Below are positions 24,546 through 35,691 of a DNA stretch of 64,000 nucleotides, piece by piece (the first letter of the stretch is position 1; each line of letters begins with the position of its first letter). The DNA is from Escallonia rubra. Lineage: Eukaryota > Streptophyta > Magnoliopsida > Escalloniales > Escalloniaceae. Under the pieces are notes generated by a model. The model saw only the letters and a program-made list of their open reading frames with translations. It was not told where the DNA came from and searched no databases. The translations under genes and the position numbers were made by a program. The stretch covers positions 434,001-498,000 of the forward strand of contig JAVXUO010001489.1 of the NCBI GenBank assembly GCA_033065855.1, in the 5' to 3' direction.

Positions 24546-25940
24546 TTTTAAATGGATGCCTCTAGATGCGGGGTGGGTCGGTATATGGGTTTAGGACGCA
24601 TATGGCCCGGTTCAAACGGTTCATTATTTTTTTTCTTCATAGGCACTTACGTTACCTTTTTAATTTGTTTACACAAAAACTAATTTCTACCCTTTGTTTG
24701 TTGCAAAAATATTGAAATTTATCATTTAAGCACATTTTTTTGGAATAAGAAGGCGGAAAAAAAACTTATAAGATAGTAAAAATTGTATCTCCCTATTGTT
24801 GTGTTTGTGTATGGAAACAACATATACTTGAGTAAAAGCGTATAGTGTATGATGAAACTAAAATTGTATGTATGGTCATAACGTCCTATTGTTTTTCGTG
24901 TTTATGGAATGTTTATTGGTGTGTAAGTAGCATATATATGAGAAAAGAGGGATGAATTTGTAAAGCAATACCTCTTTAAGATGAACAGCGTGAATTAGAA
25001 AGCTAAGAGGTATTCTATATCGCTACACGTGGCTCTTGCAATTAAGTGCTTGGATTTTATCGCTAAACAGTTTTCCATGTTAGAGACGTCATAAATTTAT
25101 CAGAAACTCTAGGATAAGATATTCCAGCCACGTAGGAGAATGACTTTCTAGAAGTTGTTAGTGATACATTGAAGGAAGATGATAATCTCATTCTTGCTCA
25201 TATTTTAGAGTAACCCACTCCAATAGGACCGTTAGTGGTTTTCAATAATGACATTGCCTAATTGTATAGTGATTGAATTCGCCTTAAGTGTGAGATTATC
25301 AATTTTCAATGTTAAGAACATAAAAGCTTTATCTCGCTAGGCTCCCATCTTTGTTTCGATGCCCCTTTGCCTTCTTTTAGAGACTAGTTTCACCACAGTA
25401 ATTGCTTCAGCAACTTTAAGAACATATGTGAATCAAGTGGACAAGTTGTATATTTAACTAAATTGTTTATTTTATACCTTTTCACGTGTTGTCTTCTTCT
25501 TGTCAGTTGCATGTTTCACTCCAAACACGTCAACGGTTACATTCCTGGTTAGGAAACAAATAATGGACCAGGTGGCATACTACTCAAATTAATGCATCAA
25601 TTACTGTTCTATAAAAAATCCTTGTTCAAAGGATGTAAAGTTCCATTTACATCGTAAAGAAATACCATCATTAGTTACATGTGTTCAACGTTTTGTAAGA
25701 AAAGACAAGTATGCAAGAGCTTATCAAATATTACTTGTCATGTTATGTCGTGACACAAGCCTCAAATCCTTCCCACGTCCCATATCAATCATTAAACTCA
25801 TTGTATACTGTCTGGATGTACTATAATCATGATATGACACGTAGCAACTCTAACTGTTAACACGAGCTTCTCTTTAATTAACTCCACTGACAAGTTGGTG
25901 GATAATCCTTGTTGGTGAGTGAGGTTATGGAGGGTAAACG
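24546..25940. other. Intergenic, no gene seen
   Basis: AT-rich sequence with no open frames of coding character. It includes the presumed promoter of the minus-strand KH gene near 24550-24750. Confidence 0.6.
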
Positions 25941-25949
25941 CGGGAATCA

Positions 25950-26570
25950 TGGTTTTATGGTCCCCAAGAAGATTCAGAAGTCTCGTGGATCTTATTAGTT
26001 TATGAAAGTTAATAAGAGTTGGTAATCTTTCGCAAGTGACGTTTGCTTTGAAGTTGGGGTTGAAGCTAGCATGCTTTATTGGTTGGACATTTGGTGTGGC
26101 AATAAGGAGCTTTACAAAACATTCTTATGAGTTATTCCACTTGGCTAGCGATAAAAATCCGTTGGTCAATGAGAAATTGTCTTTGCATAAAGCAAGCCAC
26201 CCTGAGGAACCAAAGCAAGTTTCAGATAATTTTGTAGCCCTTGTTTATAGTACATAACCGATGAATATGAATTCATGATGGGTTGCTCAGAGGATGTTAA
26301 GAAGTTTTTTTTGTTGGGGTTTTTAAGGCCGTTAAGTCATCCTCTTGGAATGTGTTTTGGAAATCCTTGACATCCATATATATTTTTTTCTTTTTTTTTA
26401 ATGGCGGGAAGCTACCACAATTTTTATTGTCGACTGGCAATAATTTGTAGGGAACAAAGTTAGGTGTTTTTTATGTAAACTCTGACAAGGAGTCAATGGC
26501 TCATATTATTTGCGATTTCTGTTGGCCAAGGATCTTTTGGATTTTGTGGTTTGCATATGTGAATTAGCCA
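25950..26570 (+). mobile_element. LINE remnant (end of reverse transcriptase ORF)
   Basis: In one frame (about 26080-26130) the sequence reads WLDIWCGNKELYKTF; in another (about 26140) it reads LFHLASDKNPLVNEK; at about 26478-26552 it reads NSDKESMAHIICDFCWPRIF. These match, in order, the region after the reverse transcriptase and the zinc-binding (zf-RVT) segment of plant L1-type LINEs ('FW.D.W.G...L...FP.LF.LA..K...V' and 'C..C....E...HL...C..A...W'). At least one frame change and several stops separate them, so it is a dead fragment without the 3' tail. Confidence 0.7.
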
Positions 26571-26589
26571 AATGGTGCCATGCTCAGAG

Positions 26590-27340
26590 GCACGCTTTTG
26601 AATGACCGTAATGACCTAGTTCACTGGTCTACCATCAGACGAGGCCACCCTTAAAATGGTTAGTCAATCCTCTTCTAATACACAACTAATGCGTGATCTC
26701 CATCCACTCAAGTACACTACAAGTGTTAGATCTAACAATCTACCTTTACTGGGACCCAACATCCTCGTTATCACACTTTTAGTACCCAAAGGTCGCACTC
26801 TGGGATATCGCTAGTATAGTAAGGTTTGGTCTAATACTATCCATAACGACTTGTGTTCGTGGCCCCACCACATGACAAAGTCTCGTATGTAAACACTTAA
26901 AAAGTTCATGAGCATTGTCTTTTAAGGTCAACACCATAACATCCCACATCTGATGTGGGTATATCATCCCACATCTGATGTGGGTATATCACAATATTTC
27001 ACTCTCGTGTCTAAGCATCTCCCCAAAGGTAATCCCAATCATGCATAGCCCGCAATTTTACTCTCTAAACAATTGTAGCATAAACTTGACTAATACATTA
27101 ATTATTTCGGTCATCATCCTGACGTGAGATATACTTGGACTTGCATTTGCTTCCCTTAACCATCAACAACTCGATTAGATATCTCAAACCAAACTTTTGA
27201 TAGTCAAATCTGATACCACATGCAATAACCTGGTTCTACGATCCCATCACTGAACTATACACCCCCCAAATGACTACCTAGCTAATAACTATTTATGAGT
27301 TCATTAGTAGTGTCTTATAAAGCTAGTCTCCCATGATCCC
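26590..27340. repeat. Repeat-like stretch with a duplicated hairpin motif
   Basis: The 25-bp unit atcccacatctgatgtgggt plus atatc occurs twice in tandem at 26941-26990. Each copy contains a perfect hairpin, cccacatc/gatgtggg, with a one-base loop. 'cccacatc...gatgtggg' palindromes are common near the ends of plant LTR elements, but I found no paired ends, so the surrounding family stays unassigned. Confidence 0.45.
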
Positions 27341-27885
27341 ACATGCATCATGAATATCGTAGACATTGTATCTATTTAAGAGAGAAACGTGATGGGTTTC
27401 GATCCCCTTGTGCTTGTGTTAGTGTTTTTGGAATAAGAATGCTAGGGCCTTGGAGGATCGTAGAGTTACTATTAGTTAAGCTCAAGGCTATCTTGTCTTT
27501 TATTTTTTTTCCAGGGCACTATTAAGTTACATAGAGACCTCTGTAGATATCATGAACAATCTTGATGTGTATAGACTGTTGATGGTTTTTCTGTATCAAG
27601 TTTGTCCTATTTGGCAATTTATGTCAACATTTCATTGCTTATACCGTATATGAACAACCTAACCACGTGTTAGAAGTTGTGTTTAAAACTGAAAAAAATT
27701 GGAATTAATCTTTGAATATTAAGGAATCTACAATTATAATTGTCAAAGATAAATGGATGTTGCCAAAGGGAAGCTCATTGTTGCAACCAAAACAAGGAAG
27801 TTTTTAGTCGATCGAAATAGACTGTGCGATTGTGTTTATGAGCTCTAAAAAGCTTTTTAATGAGTACTGACGAGCTTGTATTTAA

Positions 27886-28391
27886 ATTGTGAATAATGTT
27901 TGAGTTCAACTACGGTTCATTTGTCTAATGAGCTCTTGCTCTTGCTTCAGCTTTAGCAATTAGCCAAATAAGCAAGTCTCTCGAGCTTTAGACGACCCAG
28001 CTTTGCAAAGTTGCTCAACAATTTGCTTACAACCTATTTGCAAGGGAAACCATTGTCATGCCCAAACCATTTCATACTTACATATATCCTTTGTATTCTT
28101 GCATGTAAAAAACAGTTCTCGGACTACAAGCCTCAATATTGTGAATAATGTTTGAGTTCAACTACAGTTTATTTGTCTAATGAGCTATTGATCTTGCTTC
28201 AGCTTTAGCAATTAGCCAAATAAGCAAGTCTCTCGAGCTTTAGACGACCCAACTTTGCAAAGTTGCTCAACAATTTGCTTACAACCTATTTGCAAGGGAA
28301 ACCATTGTCATGCCCAAACCATTTCATACTTACATATATCCTTTGTATTTGTTGCATGCAAAAAACAGTTCTCGGACTACAAGCCTCAATA
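27886..28391. repeat. 252-bp tandem duplication, two near-identical copies
   Basis: Copy 1 (27886-28137) and copy 2 (28138-28391) both run from attgtgaataatgtttgagt through gttctcggactacaagcctc. They differ at only about ten positions, so the duplication is fairly recent. There is no coding content. Confidence 0.92.
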
Positions 28392-30060
28392 CTTGTTTTA
28401 ATGTTCCAAAAACTCAGTAAAATGAGAAAAAATAAGAGCAGTAGTGATGGAAAATGAGGTGAAATGACAGAGTTGTGTAACATTTTGAGCATGTATCAGT
28501 GAAGGCATTAAGGTGCGTGGTGTTTCCTTTTTAGTTCTTTCTCCTACTTATATTATTGATTTCCTGCATAGAAACTTAATTTTCTACGCAAAACAGGAGC
28601 TCCTACATACCATACACTTCATCAAGAGGCCTCTTCAACCCACCTCTTAACATACATATTCCATATACTCATCCATACTCTTTCAATGGTCATTTACAAT
28701 GAATATATTGGCCTTTTTGAACGTTATATATTGCACCTCTAGGAAACCCTGCTTAGCAAATGAAAGACAGCAGGCGAAAACATTTATTTTTCACATCCAA
28801 ACTAAGAACCAGAGGACTTGGAGTGTAAGGGTATGAAACTCGAATGAAAAGAAAAACATAAAAGCAATAAAGTTCGTTCGTGTGTTATAGAGAATTATGA
28901 AGTATTTCATATCAAGATGAAGCCTCTTGATAACAATATATCGAAATAAGTCGCTTGGAAGGAACTTTATTGACTAGATAAGCAAATCAGACTTTTGCAC
29001 TGCAATCATAGTGCACCAGCGAGAGAATAATGTCATCGGCCTTTTTTATAGCTAAATAAATTGCCACTACCATGTTAGTTGGGGTGATTCCATACCGTAT
29101 TGAGCGATACATTTTTTAGACCCGGTCAAATTCTAATGTTTCTTGGAAATTAATATATTGTTGAATAAAGTAGGTCACTAGCTAAAGTACCAAAGCTATA
29201 TTTTACCTTAAAAAGTATTAATGTTACAACTTTTCAAAGTGACAGTGCCTTTTATCTAGTCAGAAGATGGTGGAAAATCAAGCTTTTTTTTAAAGTGAAA
29301 ATCTCTTTCACTTAATCGTATACAAACAAGGATCAAAATTACAAGATTACAAGGCCCTCTAGGAAAACAAAGAAAGCAGAATAAAGCTATCTTTTGGGCA
29401 TCTTGTAATCTAACTAAAGTCCAGACAACATATATTGAATTATATGCATCAAAAGAGAAAGTCAAAAGTTTCCCTAGCTTCCCACATAGACTTCGCAAAA
29501 TAAAAAGGCTAAAAATCTTTGGCCCCTTTAAGGATTCTTTGAATTGATTAGCCTCGACGCAATTGGGAATAATATTAGCAATCTGATAAAGTTTCTCTAA
29601 TGTACAATATCTCTATTTTAACAGTTCTAATAGTTAAAAATTGTCTCGAAAATATATTCCCAATTTTGTCAAGAAAATATTGCTACAAACTCGTGTCTTT
29701 TAAAGGTATTATATTAGAGGAAATGCGTTGTACGACAGAAAACTCTAGTCTTTAAAAATTCATGCAAAAATTTTTAAACTTACACAAAAATATAAAAAAA
29801 AAAAGTAAAAAAGTGGATTTTCCTTTGGGCCAAAGAAATCTAACAAGAAATCCACAAGCCCAATAAAAAACACCAAACACCATTATTATTATTATTAATG
29901 ACAAAAAGATTCAAACTTAACACCCAAGTTAGTCAAGCAAACACGTAACCACAGTTCCCAACTCTTCAGTCAAATTACTACTGTACCCTTCATCCACCGA
30001 GGCTAAAAAATTTAGTCTACGACTTATGGAAGGACTAAAATGACATTCTACTTCCTACTC
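28392..30060. other. Intergenic upstream of the SRO gene, no gene seen
   Basis: AT-rich sequence. A minus-strand open stretch at 29256-29498 has no known domain and overlaps poly-T/A runs. The last few hundred bases are presumably the SRO promoter. Confidence 0.55.
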
Positions 30061-30068
30061 GAGTTCTC

Positions 30069-30076
30069 TATATATA
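30069..30076 (+). promoter_or_regulatory. TATA box of the SRO gene
   Basis: The tatatata in ctctatatatagcg lies 96 bp before the start codon at 30172, leaving a leader of about 65 bases. Confidence 0.65.
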
Positions 30077-30171
30077 GCGAAGCGGCATAGCCGTTCGATT
30101 TCTAGAAGCTCCGTTGTCTGTAAAGAAGATTACAGATATTTTGGAGCTTCTCGAAGTTAGGAATTTGGGCA

Positions 30172-31944
30172 ATGAATTCAACATCGGTGATGACGAGGAA
30201 CGATCAGGATCATGTACAGAGAAACGATGCAGATAAAGTTAGGGTTAGGGTTACGCCGAGGATTGGCTCCTCCTCGGCATCTCCGCCGCGGACTCGGGCG
30301 CCGGCGTGCCTATACGCGCGGCTGATGATGGAGAACTACTCGACCTTCAAGGCGAGCGGCGAGCCGGCCCGGTTCATGCGGTACGAGGACGGGTCGTGGG
30401 TCGACTTCCCTGGCGAGGCGATGGGCCCGGTGCGGTCTGGTTTCTTGGAGGGCAAGACAGTCGTTGAGGTCGAACTCGACGGCTCGACATGTCTTATTGA
30501 CTTTGCCCGCATGCTGGAGTTTGACTTGGGCTACGGAGGTCAGCGGTCCGTTGCTTGGATTGATGTTAACGGCAAGTGCTTCTTCCCCAAGACCTTCGTC
30601 GGTTCCAGTGTCGGTGATGGTCCGAAAATGACGGAAAATCGGGGTTCCGGATCCGTCTCCGAGTATCCGAAGATCCAAATCGAGATACGAATTGAGGATA
30701 ACTTGGATCCGATTCCGACCCCGAACCCAAACAAAAGAAAGCGAGATATGTTGGGATGTGTAATCGACGAGGAGAGTTCCTCGAGCGAGAAGCGGCAGGT
30801 GGTGGTCGCGGAATCTGGGCCGGCCACATGGCAGAAGGTGAGGCGGCTGAAGGAAGCGGAGAAGCCGTATGTGATGGTTAGGAACCTGTTTTTGGGCTGG
30901 CTAGGGGCGGTGGAGCCGGCGTGTAGCGGCGCCATTACCGCGATCTGGCAGTGTACCCGACCAGGCCCGCTGGACAAGGCTAGGTTCGAGGTTTTTAAGA
31001 AGCAGATGGAGATTACCAAGGCTGTTAGAGGGGATCCCAACGTGACATTCGCCTGGCACGCCACGTCGGCAGACGGGGTCGCAAGCATTTTGAGTCATGG
31101 GTTTGGGTTGACCAACAGTAGTCAGAATGGTATCTACTTATCCCCAGCTCGTTCAGGCCACAAAAGGTATCAAAATTTTCATTATGTTGTTAATCTTGTT
31201 TGGTTTGGATTATCAATGCTGTTAGTGTTGGGTGATAATGCAGCTTGATTCGAATTCATAATGATCGGTATCGTTTTTTTTTTAGTGCGATTATATTGGA
31301 GGAGGATGATAAAGGTGAAAAGCATGTTATATTGTGTCGGGTTATATTGGGCAAGTGCGAGAAAGTTGCGGTGGGGTCGAGGCAGTTGTATCCGTCGGGG
31401 AAGGAGTATGACACTGGTGTGGACGATATAAATAATCCCAAGTTGTACGTGGTGTGGGGTGCGAATATGAACACTCACATTCTGCCCGAGTGTGTTGTGA
31501 GCTACAAATTGGCTTCTAGTGTGACAGGTGAGAAATCTGCTTTGTTGCTTTGAGTTTTTGTATTTGGTTTGCAAAGATAATTATAGATGTCTGTCTGTCC
31601 TTTTTACTTAAGGTACGGGCCAGTTGAATGGAATCAATGGTTCATCGGCTTTGAAGTGGATGCCAAATGCAACAAATAAGTTGACTGCCGAGCTATTTTC
31701 CAATCTGAGTGACTCCCTTCCATCGCCAAAAGTGCAGGATTTTCATATTCTGTGCAGTAAATACAAAGTAAAATAGCCTTAGTTTGAATGTTGGCTTTGC
31801 ACTTACTTGGTTTCACTGTTGATTCAATTTTCTTTAACCGTGTTGCAGGACGGGAAAGTGGCAAAAAATGATTTCATGCAAGGGTTGCGGTCAATTGTTG
31901 GGGACGAGAAGCTGCGCTCAGCAATGCGGGAAATTCGTGGCTGA
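30172..31944 (+). CDS. RCD1/SRO family protein (WWE, PARP-like, RST domains)
   Basis: Plant-specific SRO protein, a nuclear scaffold that binds transcription factors in stress and hormone signalling; the PARP-like domain is catalytically inactive in the known members. Exons: 30172-31166, 31286-31527, 31613-31767, 31849-31944; 1,488 nt, 495 residues, unbroken, all GT-AG. A WWE domain covers about residues 50-145 (KASGEPARFMRYEDGSWVDF, VAWIDVNGKCFFP). A basic PNKRKR near 186 may be a nuclear localisation signal. The PARP-like domain covers about 232-410 (VTFAWHATSADGVASILSHG, NGIYLSPARSGH, KLYVVWGANMNTHILPECVV). An RST domain at about 425-495 (WMPNATNKLTAELFSNL to LRSAMREIRG) is the interaction module. 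The WWE domain groups it with RCD1/SRO1 rather than the short SRO2-SRO5 proteins, though it is shorter than RCD1 (589 residues). Exon 1 is much richer in GC than its surroundings. Confidence 0.94.
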
Positions 31945-34900
31945 GAATGAGGTTTTTCAAGTTTTTGTTTACAGTCGGAAGAATTTAGAAATGTTTAGTA
32001 TCATGATTATCCATATCCATATCTTAGAACAGAGTTAAAGAAGACATCACAGATGCGGTAGAAGAAGACTATCTTTCTTTTTTAGGTATATTTCTCTTTT
32101 TGGTGTAAAAGACCCAATCAATTGTAGTGGCCATGGTTCAAGTTAAATTTGGAAGAATGTCTTTTGTTAGAAAGAATGCGCATATCTTTTCGTCGATGCT
32201 TGAAAGCTGTTCTAAACATAATTTTGTGTTGATGGTAGTAATCCTAGGCCACCGTGGCATCTACCTCATTCTGAATCTCCTTCCTAAATCTCTCTACACT
32301 CTCAGTCAACGTGCTAGTACATGTCTGCATGTTAGAGTGGGGGGTGGAGAGATGGCGTAGCCAGCGTATGAACAAAGTTATGAGCATGGATGCAGCTGCT
32401 CCATTCGTTTAATTGTGAAAACTGGAGTAACATGAATCTGCCATCTTAAGAGTTATGGATAAACAAATCGCCGCAAACGAAGGATCTCCTTACAGGTATA
32501 AGGAGGAGTGAGTGCTTTTAGTGGAAAAACAAGGTAATGGTTCGGTAACCACTGTTTCAAACTACCGTCAAGTTAACGACCTTGGTATAAAGATTGTTGT
32601 ACGGACACGTTACATTGTCAATTTTGGATTTATATCATTGGCCATGTTATTATACAAAATTTGTGCGTGTACGTCTGGATTCGGGACCAGAGTGAATATA
32701 GTATCTACCTAATGAAGACATCTCGTGTGTTGCCAAGAATCCTTTTCACAATGATTTACTTCTCTTCAATTTCACCGGCTCGAAACAGACATACAAGGTT
32801 TAGTCAACTGGAACAGGCAATCATGATCTTGACTTGATTTAGCTTTAGTTGTCGGACTATCAGATCGTCCTTTTTTGTTGAGTATTGAGTTGGACCTAGC
32901 TCTTCAGTTTTAAAGAATGGCCTCAAAATGTAGTTTCTTTGACCCCAAGCATCTCCATATTGCTTTGCCAGTGAGCAAGTAACAGCAATTTCACTTGCAT
33001 TCCTGGCTTTACTTCAGAAGTAGCTGTTCAGACAATAGCTCATGTAAGGAAGAACTCTAATTTAGGGCTACGGATGCTTATTTCCAGTGTGTGCATTTTC
33101 AACAAGTTAATGATGTGCCCGCTTGCTATGATTGTTTTCCCATAGATCTTCGTGTGAAAAGACAAGTGCGGGCCTTTTAATATTTATTACGGTATTGGAA
33201 CGCGCCAAATCCCTTTTCGTGATATTTTGTAGCACAATTTACTGCCCCTCTTTGTTAAATTTGGAGAAACGTGTGCAACAGTTTTGGTCTGCTTTCTATT
33301 TTCTTTATACTAATTCCCTTGTTAAAGTGACGAGTTTACTAGCTTAGTTGCTCGAACTGGGTTGGGTAGTGGGAGCAGGAAAAAAGGCAAGGTTCGAGAC
33401 CAGGGAGTGTCACTTTGTCTTGGTCTGAAAGAGGTTGCAACTTTGGGGAGCAAGGTTTTGGATAGGAGTGTCAGTAGTTGGATTTTTCCTGCAACTAAGG
33501 TTACTTATTTGAACCGAAAGTTGAATAACAGCTTGAGTGTTAGATGTTACGGTGTTTTTCTATATGAATCATGCATTCTAGACCTGCTTTTCACAAGGGA
33601 GAATTCTGATGCTTAGGTTATACATCTTGGAGATAATATAGAGTGGTACAGTTTTGGTTAAAGCTTTTAGAATACGAAGGGCTGCATTCAATGTTCTTAT
33701 ATGCTTCACCATAGTTATCTGAGTTTGTCGGCATTTTGCGTGCAATTTCTGGGTGGTTGGCTGGTTCATAGGCTATTAATATCCCCATTAATTGCTCAAG
33801 ACTTCATATACTAACACCTTGTTAGTAAAATGATAAGCTTCTTACAAATTTCAACTGAAAGATGACTTAATTGCTCACCCATCAGTCAAAATGCTTATCT
33901 GCAGACTCTAGTTCAGTTGAACTCACATTTTGATAGGTTATCTCCTTTTCTTATGGAATCTTTTAAAATTTTAGAGTTTCTGATCCTCTCTTCCTTTTTT
34001 CCCCCTTAGAGTATGCTTGACTTGGAATAGATGCAGCTTTTTGTGGGCCAGAGTCGAGCAATCCTTACAGTGTCGCTTGCGGGATAATGACAATCTGTTT
34101 TGTACTCTACCAAAACCCTGATGACCAACCGCACACTGTTAAACCATTTCATGTTTTCTGTATCTACTTTCCTTAAATTTCTGTTCTGGGTGGATTCAAC
34201 TGGCAAAGAGATCTTGTCGGGATTCTGACAGTAAAATATACCTAATAGGCATCTTTTGAAGGCCTATCCAATCTCCCCATTAGATGTGAAGCAGATCATT
34301 GCGTTCTTTGTTAAAGATTCTGACTTTTAGTGGTCTTCGGTGTATTTTCTTGGCTGGTTCTGTATTATACTCGAGATTCTTTTTTGGTAATACAGATTTT
34401 GTTATTAAGCAAAAAAAATTAATGCTTTCATTCTTGAACATTTGTATATCATCTATGGACACTCTTCCCGTTTTTGTCCGTCATAGATATTTGGTATTAC
34501 CGTCTAGTTTGGCATGTAATACATGATAAAACATACTTAAAAGGTATTTCAAAAAGAAGAAGAAGAAGAAAAGACTGCCACATCATACTTTTTGTCATAA
34601 AGACAGTCATACCCCTGGACTGTTTAATGGATTCCACCGTCCGTCAGTCTTTGGATTGATTTGGTTAAAAATGGTACTTTAGGTACTCATTTGGTTAATT
34701 TGAAATGTTGGATCCTTAAGCTATACTGGAGTGATACTTTAGGGTATAGTTTTGGGATTAGCCCCAAAAAGAAAGATTATAGATGTCTGTGAAAGCTTAT
34801 TCATGCACGTTTTTGCGGCGCAAACATGTTCCATGCATAGTGTGGATAGTGTTTCAACGTTCCAAAATTCTACTGCTCATTTGATTTGCACATGATTGTA

Positions 34901-35690
34901 GTTCCACACACTTTGTTGACCACCTTCCTGAAGTAAATTGTCCCCTAGCCACCAAATTGGCCTTTGTTTTAGCAAGAAATACTGTGTTGATTCTGAAAGT
35001 GTGTTCCTTTCTTTAAGGTTGTTTCAAAATTCGGCTGCTCATCCCATCAGTGTACATGAGTCTCGTTGTAAACACTGCTAAAAAGCTGAGCAAAGTGGCT
35101 CTTCGCTGCCAACTTGTTCTTTGTATTAGCAAGAAACGCAAGTTTTGAATCTGGATATATTGAGATTTGAGATGATAAGAGAGGGGGGTTGTTGTGGGGT
35201 GTGACCGTACTTGGTAATGCTTTATTCACCTAGTGGCAGATGACGAGTCTCTTGAAAGGAGGGAAAAAGCCCGATTGGCAAATTTTGCTTTCCTTGGAAG
35301 ATTGCTGGTTGAGAAGCTCATGCTTGCCTTGGTTTAACTGTCCCCACTCGTTTGGTGTTGAAATTTGTGCTTTTATGTTGATTTTTTACTATTTTAGTTT
35401 GATGTTCTCGATGCTATTGATGGTAACAATTACGTACCCTTTTACAGTGTAATCCTTCTTATTTTGTAGGAGCGAAATCATTCTCTTTGCTCGCATGCCT
35501 TTTTGGGAATTGTTGTTTCAGTTATCATTTTTAGGTTATTTGGTGGTTTCTACTCTTAGCTGTTACACAAATTAGTTGAAACCTTTTGTATGTACACCAC
35601 AATTTGAATTGCAAAGGTGTGTTTTTGGGCCTGGATTCCGCGTGCGGGGTGGTGGGGGTGCAGAGTTTTAGAGTTTGTTTGGAGAATTTT
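31945..35690. other. 3' flank of SRO gene and intergenic stretch, no gene seen
   Basis: AT-rich sequence. Two diverged copies of a roughly 165-bp segment occur at about 34855-34990 and 35025-35150 (shared: ttagcaagaaa, ttctttg/tttgttt tracts, and a 'caaaattc.gctgctcat' start). No ORF shows recognisable protein features. Confidence 0.55.
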
Positions 35691-35691
35691 T

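Noticed and set aside
30310-31098. Minus-strand open frames opposite SRO exon 1
   Set aside because: Exon 1 is GC-rich, which opens antisense frames; the plus-strand frame carries the WWE and PARP-like domains.
34545-34580. GAA/GAAA microsatellite
   Set aside because: A short simple repeat with no wider structure.
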